Assembly (NCBI RefSeq): GCF_016466415.2
Contig: NZ_CP066771.1
Coordinates: 806,001 to 870,000 of the forward strand
Length of the DNA stretch: 64,000 bases
From: Ralstonia pickettii
Lineage (GTDB): Bacteria > Pseudomonadota > Gammaproteobacteria > Burkholderiales > Burkholderiaceae
Reading direction: 5' to 3'
The position numbers were made by a program, and so were the translations under genes. The notes below the pieces were generated by a model that made no database searches, was not told where the DNA came from, and saw only the letters and a list, made by a program, of their open reading frames with translations. This document shows positions 57,406 to 64,000 of this stretch, one piece after another. Position 1 is the first letter of the stretch. Every line of letters begins with the position of its first letter.

Positions 57406-58704
57406 ATGGCTGAATTCTTCATGCTCCCTGATCCGACGTTCATCGGGTCGCTTCCCGACTGGACCGACGGCCGCCGCCTGCCGCGCCAGGGCATCGCGCA
57501 CAGCCTGGTCGACGCGCGCAATCGCACGCTGGCGCTGTTGTCGGCGTTTGGCGACACACAGCGCGGCTGGCAGATTGAACGCGTCGAGCATCACGCCCCG
57601 CCGCTCTGGACGCTGGGCCAACTGGCCTGGTTCGCCGAGTTCTGGTGCCTGCGCGAACCGCGTCGCAATGGCAGCGACACGATCGAAGACGGCGCGGGCA
57701 CCGAATGGGACTTGGCCCGTTGGCAAGCGACGCAACCTGCCGCCCTTGACGGTGCCGATACGTTTTTCGACATGGATCGCATGCCGCCGGAGGCGTGCTG
57801 GGAGCTGACGCTGCCCGGCATTGCAACGATCAAGCAGTACGCTCATGACGTGCTCGACCGCGTGCTGCGCAAGCTCGCCACGCTCGGCACCGACGACGAT
57901 GCGGCACTTGAGCCGTTCCGCTGGGCGGTATTCCACGAAGACCTGCGCGCCGAACACCTGCACGGCCTGCTGCAGATATTGCGCCTGCAACCCGCTGGAC
58001 AGCCGCCGCTGGCCGCGGTGGCTGTGCCGGCTACGCAGACCTTGTCGTTGCCGGGCGGCCGCTTTCAGATGGGCTGGCCAGACGCCGATGGCTTCTTCTT
58101 CGACAACGAATGTCCGCCGTATCGCACATACGTGCCGGCGTTCGAGATTGATGCACAGCCTGTCACGAATGGCCAATACCTGGAGTTCATCGAGGACCGT
58201 GGTTACGACCATCCGCAATGGTGGTCGCCGGCCGGCATGGAGTGGCTGATGATGCAGGAGCGCTCGGCGCCGCTCGGTTGGCAGCGCGATCCCACCACGC
58301 GCAGCTGGCAGGCACTGCGCTACGGTCAGGCGCGTACGATCAACCGTGACGAACCCGTGCGCCATGTGAGCCTGTACGAGGCCCAGGCGTGGTGCCGCTG
58401 GGCGGGCCGTCGCTTACCGACGGAAGACGAATGGGAGATGGCCGCGGTGCAAGGCCGCGCAGGCTTCCATTGGGGGCAGGTGTGGGAGTGGACGTCGTCG
58501 CCGTTCGAGCCGTATCCGGATTTTGTGCCGGGCATGCCGCGCGGCCGTGTGGCGAGCCTGTCGGCGCCGCACTTCCAAACGATGCAGGCGGTGCGGGGTG
58601 CGGCCGCACATACGCCACAGCGCGCGCGCCATCCGCGTTTTCGGGGCTTCCTGCTGCCGGAGCGCGACGACGTCTTTGTCGGCTTCCGAACCTGTGCGCT
58701 TTGA
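57406..58704 (+). CDS. EgtB/SenA-like SUMF1-domain oxygenase-family protein
   Basis: 432 aa. An N-terminal DinB-like four-helix domain (about 30-195) and a C-terminal formylglycine-generating-enzyme-like domain (about 208-430: PGGRFQMGWPDADGFFFDNECPP, CRWAGRRLPTEDEWEMAAVQGR, QVWEWTSSPFEPYPDFVPGM, FVGFRTCAL). The layout is that of EgtB (hercynyl sulfoxide synthase) and of the related SenA (selenoneine synthase). The usual iron ligands differ: W-x-L-x-H is WTLGQ (Gln72) and HExxH is HEDLR (Arg181), although His177 and His184 remain. Pairing with egtD points to ergothioneine or selenoneine metabolism; which one is unresolved. Confidence 0.85.
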   Translation: MAEFFMLPDPTFIGSLPDWTDGRRLPRQGIAHSLVDARNRTLALLSAFGDTQRGWQIERVEHHAPPLWTLGQLAWFAEFWCLREPRRNGSDTIEDGAGTEWDLARWQATQPAALDGADTFFDMDRMPPEACWELTLPGIATIKQYAHDVLDRVLRKLATLGTDDDAALEPFRWAVFHEDLRAEHLHGLLQILRLQPAGQPPLAAVAVPATQTLSLPGGRFQMGWPDADGFFFDNECPPYRTYVPAFEIDAQPVTNGQYLEFIEDRGYDHPQWWSPAGMEWLMMQERSAPLGWQRDPTTRSWQALRYGQARTINRDEPVRHVSLYEAQAWCRWAGRRLPTEDEWEMAAVQGRAGFHWGQVWEWTSSPFEPYPDFVPGMPRGRVASLSAPHFQTMQAVRGAAAHTPQRARHPRFRGFLLPERDDVFVGFRTCAL

Positions 58705-58764
58705 CGGAAGCTTGTAGACAGGACTGGCAAGTCGAACGCAATTCATCAAGGTTGCCGCCCAAAC

Positions 58765-58796
58765 AAAAACCCCACGCCGTTAGACGTGGGGTTTTT
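58765..58796. terminator. Bidirectional terminator between egtB-like gene and the helicase gene
   Basis: AAAAACCCCACG, 8-nt loop, CGTGGGGTTTTT. It serves both convergent genes. Confidence 0.85.
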
Positions 58797-58841
58797 GTTG
58801 GCTCGCTGCGAAGGCCATCCGACGGGATAGCCCTTTATCGA

Positions 58842-60725
58842 TCAACGATCGAAGTCGCGCGAACGGCCCTTGCTGCCGTAGCTGTCGCGGTTGCCGTCGC
58901 GATTGCCATAGCTGCGACGCTGTGCGCCGTTGCCAGCGTCGCCGAAGCGGTTGCCGCCGTTGTTGTCGCCGAAGCGACGCGGGGCGGCGCCTTCACGGTT
59001 GCCATCGCGATTGCCATAACCGCCACCGTTGCCGGTGCCGGCGCTGTTGCCGTAGCCACGGTTGCCGTCTTGCGTGCCTTGCGTGCGCGCGGGGCGTTGC
59101 TGCCAGTCGCCACGGTTTTGCTGGCCTTGGCCATACGACGGACGCGGGGCGCGGTCGTCGCGGTTCCATTCGCGTTGGGCGCCTTGGTAGCCGCCGCTGT
59201 TGCTATTGCTGTTGCCATTGCGGTCGTCGCGGCGCGGAGCAAAGCCGTCGCGGTCGCCGGCGAAGCTGCGCTGGAAGCGGCCTTCGTTGTTGCCGCTATT
59301 GCCACCGTTGCCGCCTTGGCGTGCGCCGTAGCCTTCACGCTGGCCGCGATAACCGCCGCCATTGCCACCGTTTCCGCGGTAGCCGCCACGGTCGCCGCCG
59401 GCACGCGGGCCACCTGTGCGGGGCTTGGCCGAGCGCTTCGGCTCCAGGCCCTCAACCACCGATGCGTCGATGCGGCGATCAACGAAGCGCTCGATACGGC
59501 GCCATTGGAACGTGTCGTTGTGGTTCACCAGGTTGATGGCGATGCCGCTGCGGCCCGCGCGGCCCGTACGGCCGATGCGGTGCACGTAGTCTTCCGCTTG
59601 CTTGGGCAGGTCAAAGTTGACCACGTGCGTGATGTCCGGCACGTCGATGCCGCGCGCTGCCACGTCGGTGGCCACCAGCACGCGCAACTGGCCGCGGCGC
59701 AGCGCCGTCAGCGTGCGGTTGCGCGCGCCCTGGTGCATGTCGCCATGCAAGGCCCCGGCGGAGAAGCCGTGCTCGGTCAGGCGTTCGGCCAGCGAATCGG
59801 CATCACGCTTGGTCGCCGTGAAGACGATGGCTTGCTTGAGCGATGCATCGCGCAGCAGGTGATCCAGCAGCTGCTGCTTGTGCGACATGTCGTCGGTGAA
59901 GTGCAGGCGCTCTTCGATGTTGCTCTGGTCGACCTTGGCGGCGGCGATTTCGATGCGCTGCGGCTCGCGCATCATGCGCTCGGCCAGTTGCTCGATGCGG
60001 CGGTCCATGGTGGCCGAGAACATCAGCATCTGGCGCGTGGCCGGCGTAGCGCCGACGATGGCTTCGATGTCATCCGAGAAGCCCATGTCCAGCATGCGGT
60101 CGGCTTCGTCAAAGACGAGCATGTCGAGTGCCGACAGGTCGATGCGGCCCGAGTCGATGTGGTCGAGCAGGCGGCCCGGCGTGGCGATGATGATGTCCGG
60201 CATGCGGGCCAGCATGTCGAGCTGCTTCGGGTACGGCATGCCGCCCAGGATGCTCGCGCAGACGATACGGCGCAGGTGGCGGCCGTACTGTGCGGTGGCG
60301 GTGGTCACTTGCAGGGCCAGTTCACGCGTGGGCGTCAGCACCAGCAGCGACGGCTTGGCCGGCGCCGGGCGAGGGCGACGGCCCTTCATGCGTTGCGGCG
60401 GGCCGTCCATGCGCGGACGCTGCGGCTCAGGCTGCTCGCTGATGCGCTGGATGGCCGGCAGGATGAACGCGGCGGTCTTGCCCGAACCAGTCTGGCTCGT
60501 GACCAGCAGGTCGCGGCCGGACAGGCAGGCCGGAATGGCTTGCGCCTGCACCGGCGTGGGCGTGGTGTAGTTCACTTCACCAAGCGCGCGGACGATGCGG
60601 TCGTCCAGGCCCAGTGCAGCAAAGGCGCTGGCACGGGTCGCGGTTTCGGCGATGAGGTTTTCGGTATTGGTGTTGATGGTTTCAGCGTGCGCAATGGCGC
60701 CGCTGCCGTCTTGAGGCTGCGTCAT
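58842..60725 (-). CDS. rhlE: DEAD-box ATP-dependent RNA helicase (RhlE-type, long RGG/NG-rich tail)
   Basis: 627 aa. The two RecA domains (about 33-420) carry the Q motif PTPVQAQ, motif I SQTGSGKT (77-84), Ia PTRELALQ, DEAD at 206-209 (VFDEADRML), III SAT, V TDVAARGID, and VI HRIGRTGRAG. From about residue 425 to the end the chain is disordered: repeats rich in Gly, Arg, Asn, Gln and Tyr (GGYRGNGGNGGGYRG, YGNRDGNRD..). It remodels rRNA, mRNA decay or cold-structured RNA. A strong promoter lies about 370 bp upstream, giving a long leader. Confidence 0.93.
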   Translation of the reverse strand: MTQPQDGSGAIAHAETINTNTENLIAETATRASAFAALGLDDRIVRALGEVNYTTPTPVQAQAIPACLSGRDLLVTSQTGSGKTAAFILPAIQRISEQPEPQRPRMDGPPQRMKGRRPRPAPAKPSLLVLTPTRELALQVTTATAQYGRHLRRIVCASILGGMPYPKQLDMLARMPDIIIATPGRLLDHIDSGRIDLSALDMLVFDEADRMLDMGFSDDIEAIVGATPATRQMLMFSATMDRRIEQLAERMMREPQRIEIAAAKVDQSNIEERLHFTDDMSHKQQLLDHLLRDASLKQAIVFTATKRDADSLAERLTEHGFSAGALHGDMHQGARNRTLTALRRGQLRVLVATDVAARGIDVPDITHVVNFDLPKQAEDYVHRIGRTGRAGRSGIAINLVNHNDTFQWRRIERFVDRRIDASVVEGLEPKRSAKPRTGGPRAGGDRGGYRGNGGNGGGYRGQREGYGARQGGNGGNSGNNEGRFQRSFAGDRDGFAPRRDDRNGNSNSNSGGYQGAQREWNRDDRAPRPSYGQGQQNRGDWQQRPARTQGTQDGNRGYGNSAGTGNGGGYGNRDGNREGAAPRRFGDNNGGNRFGDAGNGAQRRSYGNRDGNRDSYGSKGRSRDFDR

Positions 60726-61085
60726 GTCGAATAGGTAGTAAGGCTGCCGCGTCGCTACATCAACGGATGCAGGCGACGGAAATGGGATACGGCGACCGGT
60801 TAATCACGGGCGTCGGCGCCAATCGGATAAGGCCGGTTCGACAGACGGGCTGCAGAACGGACAAGGCGGGGGAGTGGGCCGGCCTCAAGCTGAACAGGTC
60901 AGCGAGGTGGGGCGGCGGTCCCTTCGGCGTGATGTGAATCCACGCGGGAGATCGGAGACGATGCCAAGCACAATGGCAATCGGCTGCGCATGCTTGCAAC
61001 GGGCGGTGGTTCGGACGATGCACGCCGGTTTGGAACCAGCACATCGGCCAATCGCGGACCGAAAAATACGGCAGTAAGCAGCCAA
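60726..61085 (-). other. Long 5' leader of the RNA helicase gene
   Basis: About 360 nt between the promoter and the helicase ATG contain no supported gene on either strand. Several GC-rich inverted repeats could fold. Nothing else is recognised in it. Confidence 0.4.
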
Positions 61086-61092
61086 GTTGCGG

Positions 61093-61121
61093 ACTATAGC
61101 ATGAATTTTTGCAGTGCGCAA
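61093..61121 (-). promoter_or_regulatory. Helicase gene promoter
   Basis: TTGCGC, exactly 17 bp, TATAGT on the minus strand, the best sigma-70 match in this region. Confidence 0.6.
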
Positions 61122-61224
61122 AAAATTGCCGGTGGCGCTGATGTACGCGCCGCCGCCGCTTGCCGGATTGGCCTCGCGTCCTATACTCGAAGGACCGGCC
61201 ACGCTGACGGCCGGAAAGGGGCGG

Positions 61225-61413
61225 ATGATGGAATTCCCGATGGCCTTCTCCAACCTGTACCTGTTGCTCGCCGTTTGCGTTGCGGGCGTGATCGGACTGG
61301 CGTCTGCGCCACTGGTGATTCGAGGTGCGCGAGTAGGGATCCGCGTGCTTCTGACGATCATTGGGGTGTTGATCGGGCTGCTCTTGCTCGAAGCGCTGCC
61401 GGTGCTGACCTAG
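61225..61413 (+). CDS. Small two-helix membrane protein (unrecognised)
   Basis: 62 aa from an ATG at 61225, preceded by AAAGGGGCGG. It has two hydrophobic helices (about 8-27 and 34-56) separated by a short VIRGARVG basic turn, so both termini should face the same side. No family is recognised. The longer open frame from 61114 lacks a ribosome-binding site and overlaps the helicase promoter. A hairpin terminator follows at 61439. Confidence 0.6.
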   Translation: MMEFPMAFSNLYLLLAVCVAGVIGLASAPLVIRGARVGIRVLLTIIGVLIGLLLLEALPVLT

Positions 61414-61438
61414 ATGGCCCGGGGCCATCCGCAGCCAT

Positions 61439-61469
61439 AGGCCCGCCCGCGTGTGGCGGGCCTCGTTGT
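61439..61469 (+). terminator. Terminator after the small membrane protein gene
   Basis: AGGCCCGCC, 7-nt loop, GGCGGGCCT followed by cgttgtttt. A strong stem with a weak T-run. Confidence 0.6.
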
Positions 61470-61488
61470 TTTGTGCGGGCAAGAGAAC

Positions 61489-61515
61489 AAAAAGCCAGGC
61501 GTGCAGCCTGGCTTT
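61489..61515 (-). terminator. Terminator of tRNA-Arg
   Basis: AAAGCCAGGC-gtgca-GCCTGGCTTT with TTTTTGTT after it on the minus strand, 12 nt beyond the tRNA 3' end. Confidence 0.8.
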
Positions 61516-61526
61516 GTCGTATCTGC

Positions 61527-61601
61527 TGGTCCCGCCGACAGGAATCGAACCTGTATCTCACGCTTAGGAGGCGCGTGCACTATCCATTGTGCTACGGCGA
61601 G
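61527..61601 (-). tRNA. tRNA-Arg (anticodon CCT)
   Basis: The minus strand folds as a 75-nt tRNA. The acceptor CTCGCCG pairs with CGGCGGG (one G-U). The D arm is GCAC/GTGC, the anticodon arm CGCGC-CTCCTAA-GCGTG, the T arm ACAGG-TTCGATT-CCTGT, and ACCA ends the molecule (CCA encoded). The loop gives anticodon CCT, reading AGG, a rare codon in this GC-rich genome. A TAGAAT -10 lies at 61646-61651 upstream. A terminator follows. No integrase gene is next to it within the window. Confidence 0.93.
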
Positions 61602-61909
61602 AGACCGACCCCGGGTGACGCAAACGGCCGCCCGGGCGAGGCGCGATTCTACGCAATTTGCAGGGCCAAGACCAGTGAGGCACCGGTGCAGCGGGCCGCG
61701 CGGGCGCTCGCTACCGACGCCATATGAAATGATGATGACGCCACGTGTTCTGTGGGTTGCCGCCCACAGTTCAGGCGTTCTTGTGATGAGGCAAACGCTA
61801 AAGCGAACGAACGATCGGTCGGAGAATCAGATTTAAGTATTACGAACTTTCCACGATTGTTCACGGAAGTTATCCTTCATCACCCTTTCAGAAACCCTAG
61901 GCGACCAAC
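61602..61909. other. Region between tRNA-Arg and the 71-aa gene
   Basis: 308 bp. It holds the tRNA promoter (TAGAAT at 61646-61651, minus strand) and the leader of the 61910 gene. No further gene, attachment-site repeat or mobile element remnant is seen. Confidence 0.5.
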
Positions 61910-62125
61910 ATGCTGACATCCGAAGAACGGGACGATCCGTGGACGGTGGAGCCGTCGCTGGAAAGCCTGTTCCCCAAGCATCGGCCCGGGTCGATTGATC
62001 GGCCGATCTATTTCCGTCACACCGATACGCCCGACGGCCACGTCATCAAACAGTTCCCTGACGGCTCACGCCAGCTCGTGCGCTTTGTTGGCCTGGAAGA
62101 ACAGGTCGTCAAACACTTCCTTTAA
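61910..62125 (+). CDS. Conserved small hypothetical protein, 71 aa
   Basis: A compact acidic-then-basic protein with Pro, Trp and aromatic positions spaced as in a folded domain (DPWTVEPSLESLFPKHRPGS, IKQFPDGSRQLVRFVGLEEQVVKHF). No signal or membrane helix. AGGCGACC is a weak ribosome-binding site before the ATG. I do not recognise a family. Coding potential is supported by codon use like that of neighbouring genes and by an uninterrupted frame. Confidence 0.6.
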   Translation: MLTSEERDDPWTVEPSLESLFPKHRPGSIDRPIYFRHTDTPDGHVIKQFPDGSRQLVRFVGLEEQVVKHFL

Positions 62126-62155
62126 AGCCTATTTCCGTTTGTGTCATACACAAAC

Positions 62156-62183
62156 AAAAACGCCGCCGTGCGTGACGGCGGCG
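62156..62183 (-). terminator. Terminator of the GltI-like gene
   Basis: CGCCGCCGT-gcgtg-ACGGCGGCG with TTTTTGTTTG following on the minus strand. Confidence 0.8.
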
Positions 62184-62205
62184 CTCATGCTGCGTGCGGC
62201 TTTGT

Positions 62206-63117
62206 TCAATCGGCGACTTTGTCGCTCGGATACTTGAACGAGTCGCGCAGCAGGAAGCTCATCGGGATATCGAGCTTTGCGCTGTGCGGCGGAATCGGTT
62301 GCTGGAACCACTTCTTGTAGAGCTTCTCGGCGTCGTAGTCGAGGATGATGTTGGTCATCGCGCGATCCACCAGGCGCTTGAACTCGGTGTCGTCCTTGCT
62401 CAGCATGATCGCGTAGGGCTCGACCGTCAGCATGTCACCGACGACGGCGTAGTCGCCCGGCGTCTTGGTGTTGGCGCGGAAGCCGTAGAGCAGCACGTCG
62501 TCCATTGCAAAAGCGTCGGCCTTGCCGGTTTCGACCATCGCGAAGGATTCAGCGTGGTCCTTGGCTTCGAGAAAGTTCATGTTCAGCACGCGCACGTCGT
62601 TCATCTTGCGCAGCTCCGCCACGCTGGTGGTGCCCTTGGTGGTGACGACGGTCTTGCCGCGCAGGTCATCCCACTTGCGGATGCCCGACGACGTCTTGAC
62701 GAGCATGCGGATGCCCGCGATGTAGTGCGGGATCGTGAAGGCCACTTTCTCCCGGCGCTCGCGGTTGTTCGTGGTCGAGCCACATTCGAGATCCGCTTTG
62801 CCTTCGATGATGGCCGGCATCCGGGTGGAAGGCGTGACCATCACGTATTGGACTTTCAGGTCAGGGCGTTTCAGATCAGTGCGCAGCTTGTCGACCACGC
62901 GCAGGCACAGGTCCATGGCATAGCCGATGGGCTTTTTGTCGGCGTCGTAGAACGAGAATGGCACGGAGCTTTCGCGATAGGCGACGCGGACGGCGCCGGT
63001 GTCGCGGATGCGGTCGAGCACCGGCGTGGACGAGGCCTGGACAGTGCCCGGTGCAAAACTGGAGAGCGAAGCGAAGAGCAGCGCTGCAGCGGGCAGCGCG
63101 CGCGTGAAGAACGGCAT
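62206..63117 (-). CDS. Amino-acid ABC transporter substrate-binding protein (GltI-like)
   Basis: 303 aa. A signal peptide (FFTRALPAAALLFASLSSFAPGTVQA) is followed by SBP family 3 features: VRVAYRESSVPFSFYDADKKPIGYAMDLC, the ligand-contact ECGSTTNNRERREKVAFTIPHYIAGIR, and DDVLLYGFRANTKTPGDYAVVGDM. The sequence is closest in wording to glutamate/aspartate-binding GltI/BztA. It would deliver an acidic amino acid to an ABC permease encoded elsewhere; no permease or ATPase gene is adjacent. The start MPFFTRA at 63117 has GGGGGAT upstream. Confidence 0.88.
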   Translation of the reverse strand: MPFFTRALPAAALLFASLSSFAPGTVQASSTPVLDRIRDTGAVRVAYRESSVPFSFYDADKKPIGYAMDLCLRVVDKLRTDLKRPDLKVQYVMVTPSTRMPAIIEGKADLECGSTTNNRERREKVAFTIPHYIAGIRMLVKTSSGIRKWDDLRGKTVVTTKGTTSVAELRKMNDVRVLNMNFLEAKDHAESFAMVETGKADAFAMDDVLLYGFRANTKTPGDYAVVGDMLTVEPYAIMLSKDDTEFKRLVDRAMTNIILDYDAEKLYKKWFQQPIPPHSAKLDIPMSFLLRDSFKYPSDKVAD

Positions 63118-63423
63118 GGTTGTATCCCCCGGGAAGAATCGGCAGCCCACGTTATCGTTATGCCCGGCTCGTGACCGGAGGGCCTGCCGCATGATACGGC
63201 CCGCCGCAGCAAGCTGCAGGCCCGTGCTTTTTTGGTGTTGTACGCAGGCTGCACGAGTGGATTCCGGTCTCTAAAAGCGGCGACGGCGCGTGCTTTTCAG
63301 TGGTGCGCCGCGCACATGGGATGTGCGTAGCGCACTGTCCGTGCGGTTCAGCCGGTGCAGCGGACTCGCCCGCGGTGCATACCTGGCCCAGCATGCGTTG
63401 CTGCGGTGCGAAGCCGCACCGGG

Positions 63424-63441
63424 CCTAGCGTTAGGCGTTTT
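63424..63441 (+). terminator. Weak terminator-like hairpin
   Basis: GCCTA-gcgt-TAGGC followed by GTTTTT. Confidence 0.4.
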
Positions 63442-63535
63442 TCCCTACCGGGTTTGTCCCGACTGCCCGAGACGGACGAGGGGCGCTATGCTGCGCCAAT
63501 GTCTTGTTCGCAAGGCATCGAGGAGAGACTCTTCC

Positions 63536-63563
63536 GGCCCGCCGAAAGCGGGCCGTTTTCTTT
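63536..63563 (+). terminator. Orphan plus-strand terminator
   Basis: GGCCCGC-cgaaa-GCGGGCC followed by GTTTTCTTT. No coding region on this strand precedes it. Confidence 0.7.
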
Positions 63564-63587
63564 GGCGCCTGCGCGTTCGAGGCCAGC

Positions 63588-63794
63588 TCAGTTCTGATTC
63601 GGAAGCACGTTGCCCGGCTGAGACGACTGCCGCGGCCAGTTCGAGAACGCGAAAATCCACAGCGCTACCAGGTTCGCCACCGGTACCAGCACAAGCAGGG
63701 TCCACCACGGTGAGAAGCCGGTCCGCAGCAAGATCTGCCGCACCGGAATGCCTGCCACGATCAAGATGATCAACAGCCCGAATAGTCCGCGCAT
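63588..63794 (-). CDS. Small membrane protein, 68 aa
   Basis: An ATG at 63794 with AGGGGAG 5 nt upstream. Two membrane helices (about 3-20, LFGLLIILIVAGIPVR, and 28-50, PWWTLLVLVPVANLVALWIFAF) with the charged RQILLRTGFS turn between, then a polar Gln/Pro/Asn tail. The TGFSPWWxLLxLVPxxNLxxLW pattern is widespread in small uncharacterised proteobacterial membrane proteins. Upstream frame to 63857 is Arg-rich and rejected. Function unknown. Confidence 0.7.
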   Translation of the reverse strand: MRGLFGLLIILIVAGIPVRQILLRTGFSPWWTLLVLVPVANLVALWIFAFSNWPRQSSQPGNVLPNQN

Positions 63795-63916
63795 CGTCGC
63801 TCCCCTTCTGTAACGGTATGGATGGCGCGGCCGGAAAAAGCGAGTCCGGCGGCACAAGCGTTATAGCACTGGCAACTGCAAGCGCAATGCTGCCGATGGG
63901 CGACGCGCGGGGCGAC

Positions 63917-63922
63917 TACAAT
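63917..63922 (+). promoter_or_regulatory. -10 element for the ABC-F gene
   Basis: TACAAT 45 bp before the ATG at 63968; the -35 is not recognisable. Confidence 0.4.
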
Positions 63923-63967
63923 ACGCGCCTTCCGGCCGTACGCGGCCCGCACCTTTTTCACTCCAGC

Positions 63968-64000
63968 ATGGCCCTGTTTTCCATTACCGATGCGCAACTG
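63968..64000 (+). CDS. ABC-F family ATPase, probably Uup-like (5' end only)
   Basis: Only 11 codons lie in the window (MALFSITDAQL). This opening is the usual beginning of Uup/ABC-F proteins, whose first beta strand precedes a Walker A loop that would fall outside. The assignment rests on this short match and is tentative. Confidence 0.45.
   Translation, partial: MALFSITDAQL

Larger units (their letters stand above)
63118..63587. other. Gene-free region with two plus-strand terminator hairpins
   Basis: 470 bp without a supported protein gene. Its left part should hold the promoter of the binding-protein gene. The right part has hairpins at 63424-63441 and 63536-63563 on the plus strand, with no upstream plus-strand gene for them to serve. 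See findings. Confidence 0.5.

Noticed and set aside
58389-60734. 781-aa open frame on the plus strand
   Set aside because: It is antisense to the RNA helicase. Its Val/Ala/His-rich translation is the mirror of the helicase and its low-complexity tail, and it has no domain of its own.
61527-61601. Genomic island insertion at tRNA-Arg
   Set aside because: No integrase, no direct repeat of the tRNA 3' end, and no change in apparent composition on either side within the window.
63500-63563. Glycine riboswitch at GAGGAGAGACTC
   Set aside because: The GGAGAG-like start is not followed by the conserved CCGAAG core, and the downstream gene on that strand is an ABC-F ATPase 400 bp away.
1-64000. 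CRISPR arrays, insertion sequences, prophage or toxin-antitoxin pairs
   Set aside because: No regularly spaced repeats, transposase motifs or phage structural genes were found on reading the window; all large frames are accounted for by housekeeping genes.

Overview
This 64-kb window is GC-rich, densely packed core chromosome of a betaproteobacterium. Protein wording and gene order (ompA-gyrA-serC-pheA-hisC-tyrA-aroA-cmk-rpsA-ihfB-lapAB, and rpsP-rimM-trmD-rplS) fit Burkholderiaceae and specifically a Ralstonia of the R. pickettii/solanacearum type. The genus is my recognition from sequence, not a database result. I see no insertion sequence, integrase, prophage, CRISPR array, rRNA operon or secretion cluster. 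About 60 protein genes and one tRNA (Arg, CCT anticodon) are supported.

Layout. 1-6.5 kb: minus-strand ubiG-gph-(DUF748/AsmA-like, running off the left edge), a divergent SlyB-like lipoprotein gene, and ompA, separated by three stacked terminators. 6.9-19.3 kb: gyrA, a DUF2059 protein, then a continuous aromatic amino acid and translation block serC-pheA-hisC-tyrA-aroA-cmk-rpsA-ihfB, with a strong-looking internal promoter inside cmk for rpsA. 19.4-24.5 kb: envelope and LPS genes lapA-lapB-ugd-hldE1-hldD. 24.6-28.2 kb: a ComEA-like HhH protein, cysM, mltB and an HDAC-family deacetylase. 28.3-34.8 kb: the methionine ABC transporter metNIQ, then etfB-etfA and an acyl-CoA dehydrogenase. 34.8-38.4 kb: dadA and a divergent Lrp-type regulator with two perfect dyads between them, then a PhoD-type phosphatase. 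38.5-42.4 kb: a PA0069-family radical SAM protein, a TM2 protein, two small uncharacterised proteins (one of only 59 aa), and a sorbosone-dehydrogenase-like protein. 42.4-46.5 kb: rpsP-rimM-trmD-rplS, a NUDIX CoA pyrophosphatase and a CobD/CbiB-like membrane protein. 46.5-53.9 kb: a DUF2007-like protein, rsgA, an M48 peptidase, orn, mog-darP, pmbA and folA-thyA. 54-58.7 kb: a threonine dehydratase-like enzyme, a TerC-family protein preceded by a clear yybP-ykoY (manganese) riboswitch, and the ergothioneine-type pair egtD-egtB. 58.8-64 kb: a RhlE-type RNA helicase with a long glycine/asparagine/arginine-rich tail and a long leader, a small membrane protein, tRNA-Arg, two further small proteins, a GltI-like binding protein and the first codons of an ABC-F (Uup-like) ATPase.

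What stands out. No wholly new multi-gene system is visible. The observations most worth a second look are the EgtB-like protein, in which two of the three expected iron-ligand histidines are replaced (Gln and Arg); the manganese riboswitch on terC; the paired dyads between dadA and its regulator; an orphan plus-strand terminator near 63.5 kb that suggests an unannotated small RNA; the roughly 360-nt leader of the RNA helicase; and terminator-like hairpins lying just upstream of the metN, serC and comEA starts.
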